Part shown: positions 40,369 through 41,563 of the stretch, one piece after another
Layout: every line of letters starts with the position of its first letter
How positions within the stretch are numbered: position 1 is the first letter of the stretch
NCBI GenBank assembly: GCA_016872755.1
Contig: VGZE01000013.1
Location: 1-41,563 of the forward strand
Length of the DNA stretch: 41,563 nucleotides
Reading direction: 5' to 3'
DNA from: Planctomycetota bacterium
GTDB lineage: Bacteria > Planctomycetota > UBA1135 > GCA-002686595
Program-made: the position numbers and the translations under genes
The notes under the pieces: model-generated
What the model saw: only the letters and a program-made list of their open reading frames with translations
Database searches by the model: none
What the model was told of the DNA's origin: nothing

Positions 40369-41563
40369 CCCGGCGTGCCCAGCTCGGCCAAGGTCCAGCG
40401 CGCGGCGCGCTCCGCCGCACCGGGCGGACCGAGACGCAGAGCGGCGAGATCGAGGCCGTCGCGCAGGCGCGCGCGCGGTTCGCGCTCGGCGATCCACTGG
40501 TAGAGCTCGTGCTCGACCTGTTGCGCGGGGCCGTCGTCGGCGAAGACATGCTCCGGCAGCAGCGCGCGGTTCGCGAGCAGGTTCGGCAGCGCGATGAACG
40601 GGGCGTCGAGCAGCAGCGGTCGCAGGCGCTGCTCGTAGGCGTGCGCGAGCCGGTAGATCACGACGGTGGGCAGGCGCTGGTGCAAGAGGTCGAGCAGCAC
40701 GGTACCGGAGACCGAGAAGGCCGCGCGGCAAGTCGCCAGACCCTCGTGCAGCGGTTGCTCGGCGAGCTCGGCCCAGGCGCCGCAGCCGGAGGCCGCCAGC
40801 AGGCCCTGCACGAGCTCGCGTCGCTCGGGGCGCTCCTGGAAGAGGCTGACTCGCAGGTCCGGCACGCGCGCGCGCAGCGCGGCGACGCGCTCCAACATCC
40901 ACGGCAGGCAGCGCTCGATCACGCCGGCGCGCGTGCCGGCCAGGAGTGCCAACCGCGGCGGGCGCGCGAGCGGCTCGACGGGGCAGGGCTTGACGCGCGG
41001 CAGCGCGTCCCACAGCGGGTGCCCGACCCAGGTGGCGCGGATGCCGACGCGCCCGAACCAGGCCGGCTCGAACGCGAACAGGCACAGGCAGTGATCGACC
41101 GCGGCACGGTACCGCGCGGCGCGCCACGGTGCCCAGCCCCAGTACTGCGGCGCGACCAAATGCACGACACGTGCGCCGGCGCGCCGCGCGATTCGCGCGA
41201 GCGGCACGTGCAAGGCGGGGGAATCGACCGGCAGGAACAGGTCGGCCGGGCGCGCGCGCAGTTCGGCCGCGAAGCGGGTGGCGAGTCCGAGGTAGTACGG
41301 CGCTCGGCTCGCGACTCCCGACAGACCCATCGCCGCCTGCGCGACGGGATCGGCGATGCGCTCGCAATCGAGCGCGTCGAAGCCGGTCGAGCCGAGCACG
41401 CGCACGCGCGGCGGCGGCGCTCCGATCCGCGCGAGTTCCGCGCGCAGGGCCGCCAGCCACAACCGCGCATGGATCTCGCCGGAAGCCTCGGCGCAGGACA
41501 GCACCAGCTCGAGCGGGCGCGCGAGCAGGAGCGGCGCGGGCGCGACGATCGCCGGGGCCCGCG
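40365..41563 (-). CDS. lpxB: Lipid-A-disaccharide synthase, 5' end at or beyond window edge
   Basis: LpxB (GT19) condenses UDP-2,3-diacylglucosamine with lipid X to give lipid A disaccharide at the inner-membrane cytoplasmic face. Visible signatures are LVLSCAEASGEIHARL (family S-x-G-E-x-S-G-D), the LFLPVDSPALHVPLARIA strand, HLVAPQYWGWAPWRA, FEPAWFGRVGIRATWVGHPLWD and VSGTVLLDLLHQRLPTVVIY. The frame stays open to the window edge. A GTG at 41504 would cut the first beta-strand (LELVLS), so the real start is likely upstream, at or beyond 41563. Presence of lpxB supports a lipid-A-bearing outer membrane. Confidence 0.9.
   Translation of the reverse strand, partial: RAPAIVAPAPLLLARPLELVLSCAEASGEIHARLWLAALRAELARIGAPPPRVRVLGSTGFDALDCERIADPVAQAAMGLSGVASRAPYYLGLATRFAAELRARPADLFLPVDSPALHVPLARIARRAGARVVHLVAPQYWGWAPWRAARYRAAVDHCLCLFAFEPAWFGRVGIRATWVGHPLWDALPRVKPCPVEPLARPPRLALLAGTRAGVIERCLPWMLERVAALRARVPDLRVSLFQERPERRELVQGLLAASGCGAWAELAEQPLHEGLATCRAAFSVSGTVLLDLLHQRLPTVVIYRLAHAYEQRLRPLLLDAPFIALPNLLANRALLPEHVFADDGPAQQVEHELYQWIAEREPRARLRDGLDLAALRLGPPGAAERAARWTLAELGTPG

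Overview
This window is a dense, GC-rich stretch of bacterial chromosome from an organism with an outer membrane. The support for that is a type II secretion secretin, lipid-A-disaccharide synthase (lpxB), predicted lipoproteins, and cytochrome c maturation of the ResB/CcsA (system II) kind. Secreted squalene-cyclase-type repeat proteins, a TPR-tailed sulfatase-superfamily lipoprotein, the ResB/CcsA pair and an NNT-type SerRS motif 3 together suggest Planctomycetota or a related lineage. That assignment is inference, because no rRNA or other phylogenetic marker lies here. No tRNA, rRNA, CRISPR array, insertion sequence, prophage or attachment site was seen. Coding density is very high, with many 1-4 base start/stop overlaps.

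Left part, plus strand. After a partial, probably dcd-like gene on the minus strand (1-103) come sucC-sucD (succinyl-CoA ligase) and an mnmD-type tRNA methyltransferase. Next is a respiration-maturation run: tatA, mobA, a trans-polyprenyl diphosphate synthase, resB and ccsA. Together these supply Tat export, molybdopterin guanine dinucleotide, quinone or other prenyl side chains, and cytochrome c assembly. folD, a rhomboid protease, a secreted protein of unknown function and serS follow. serS ends tail to tail with the next block, sharing a CTAG.

Middle, minus strand 13104-21155. This is a type II secretion/type IV pilus-like operon in the order gspD-E-F-G-H-I-J, with a good sigma-70 promoter and a leader palindrome upstream of gspD. 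GspC, K, L, M and the prepilin peptidase are not in the window. Next come a stand-alone PTS EIIA protein (plus) facing an antiporter-EIIA fusion (minus) that lies downstream of apaH. Then follow a one-TM hypothetical, a 38-residue very basic protein with its own promoter, and an Rrf2 regulator with IscR-like cysteines.

Right part. Five closely packed minus-strand genes (26003 to about 33815) encode a diguanylate cyclase, an S9 peptidase (probable lipoprotein), an MBOAT O-acyltransferase, an SGNH hydrolase and an M24 peptidase with a combined Tat/lipobox signal. This is the most system-like and least familiar arrangement in the window. It suggests c-di-GMP-linked acetylation of an exported glycan together with envelope peptidases. 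Divergent from it are lepB, a degenerate short-chain dehydrogenase and the sulfatase-superfamily/TPR lipoprotein. The end holds a fumarylacetoacetase-family gene, a secreted squalene-cyclase-like toroid protein, a TIGR04282-type glycosyltransferase and a 5'-incomplete lpxB.

Several transcription units have a -10-like hexamer only 6-8 bases before the start codon and no Shine-Dalgarno sequence, which suggests leaderless mRNAs. Other genes (tatA, resB, the M24 peptidase, the FAH gene) have clear Shine-Dalgarno sequences.
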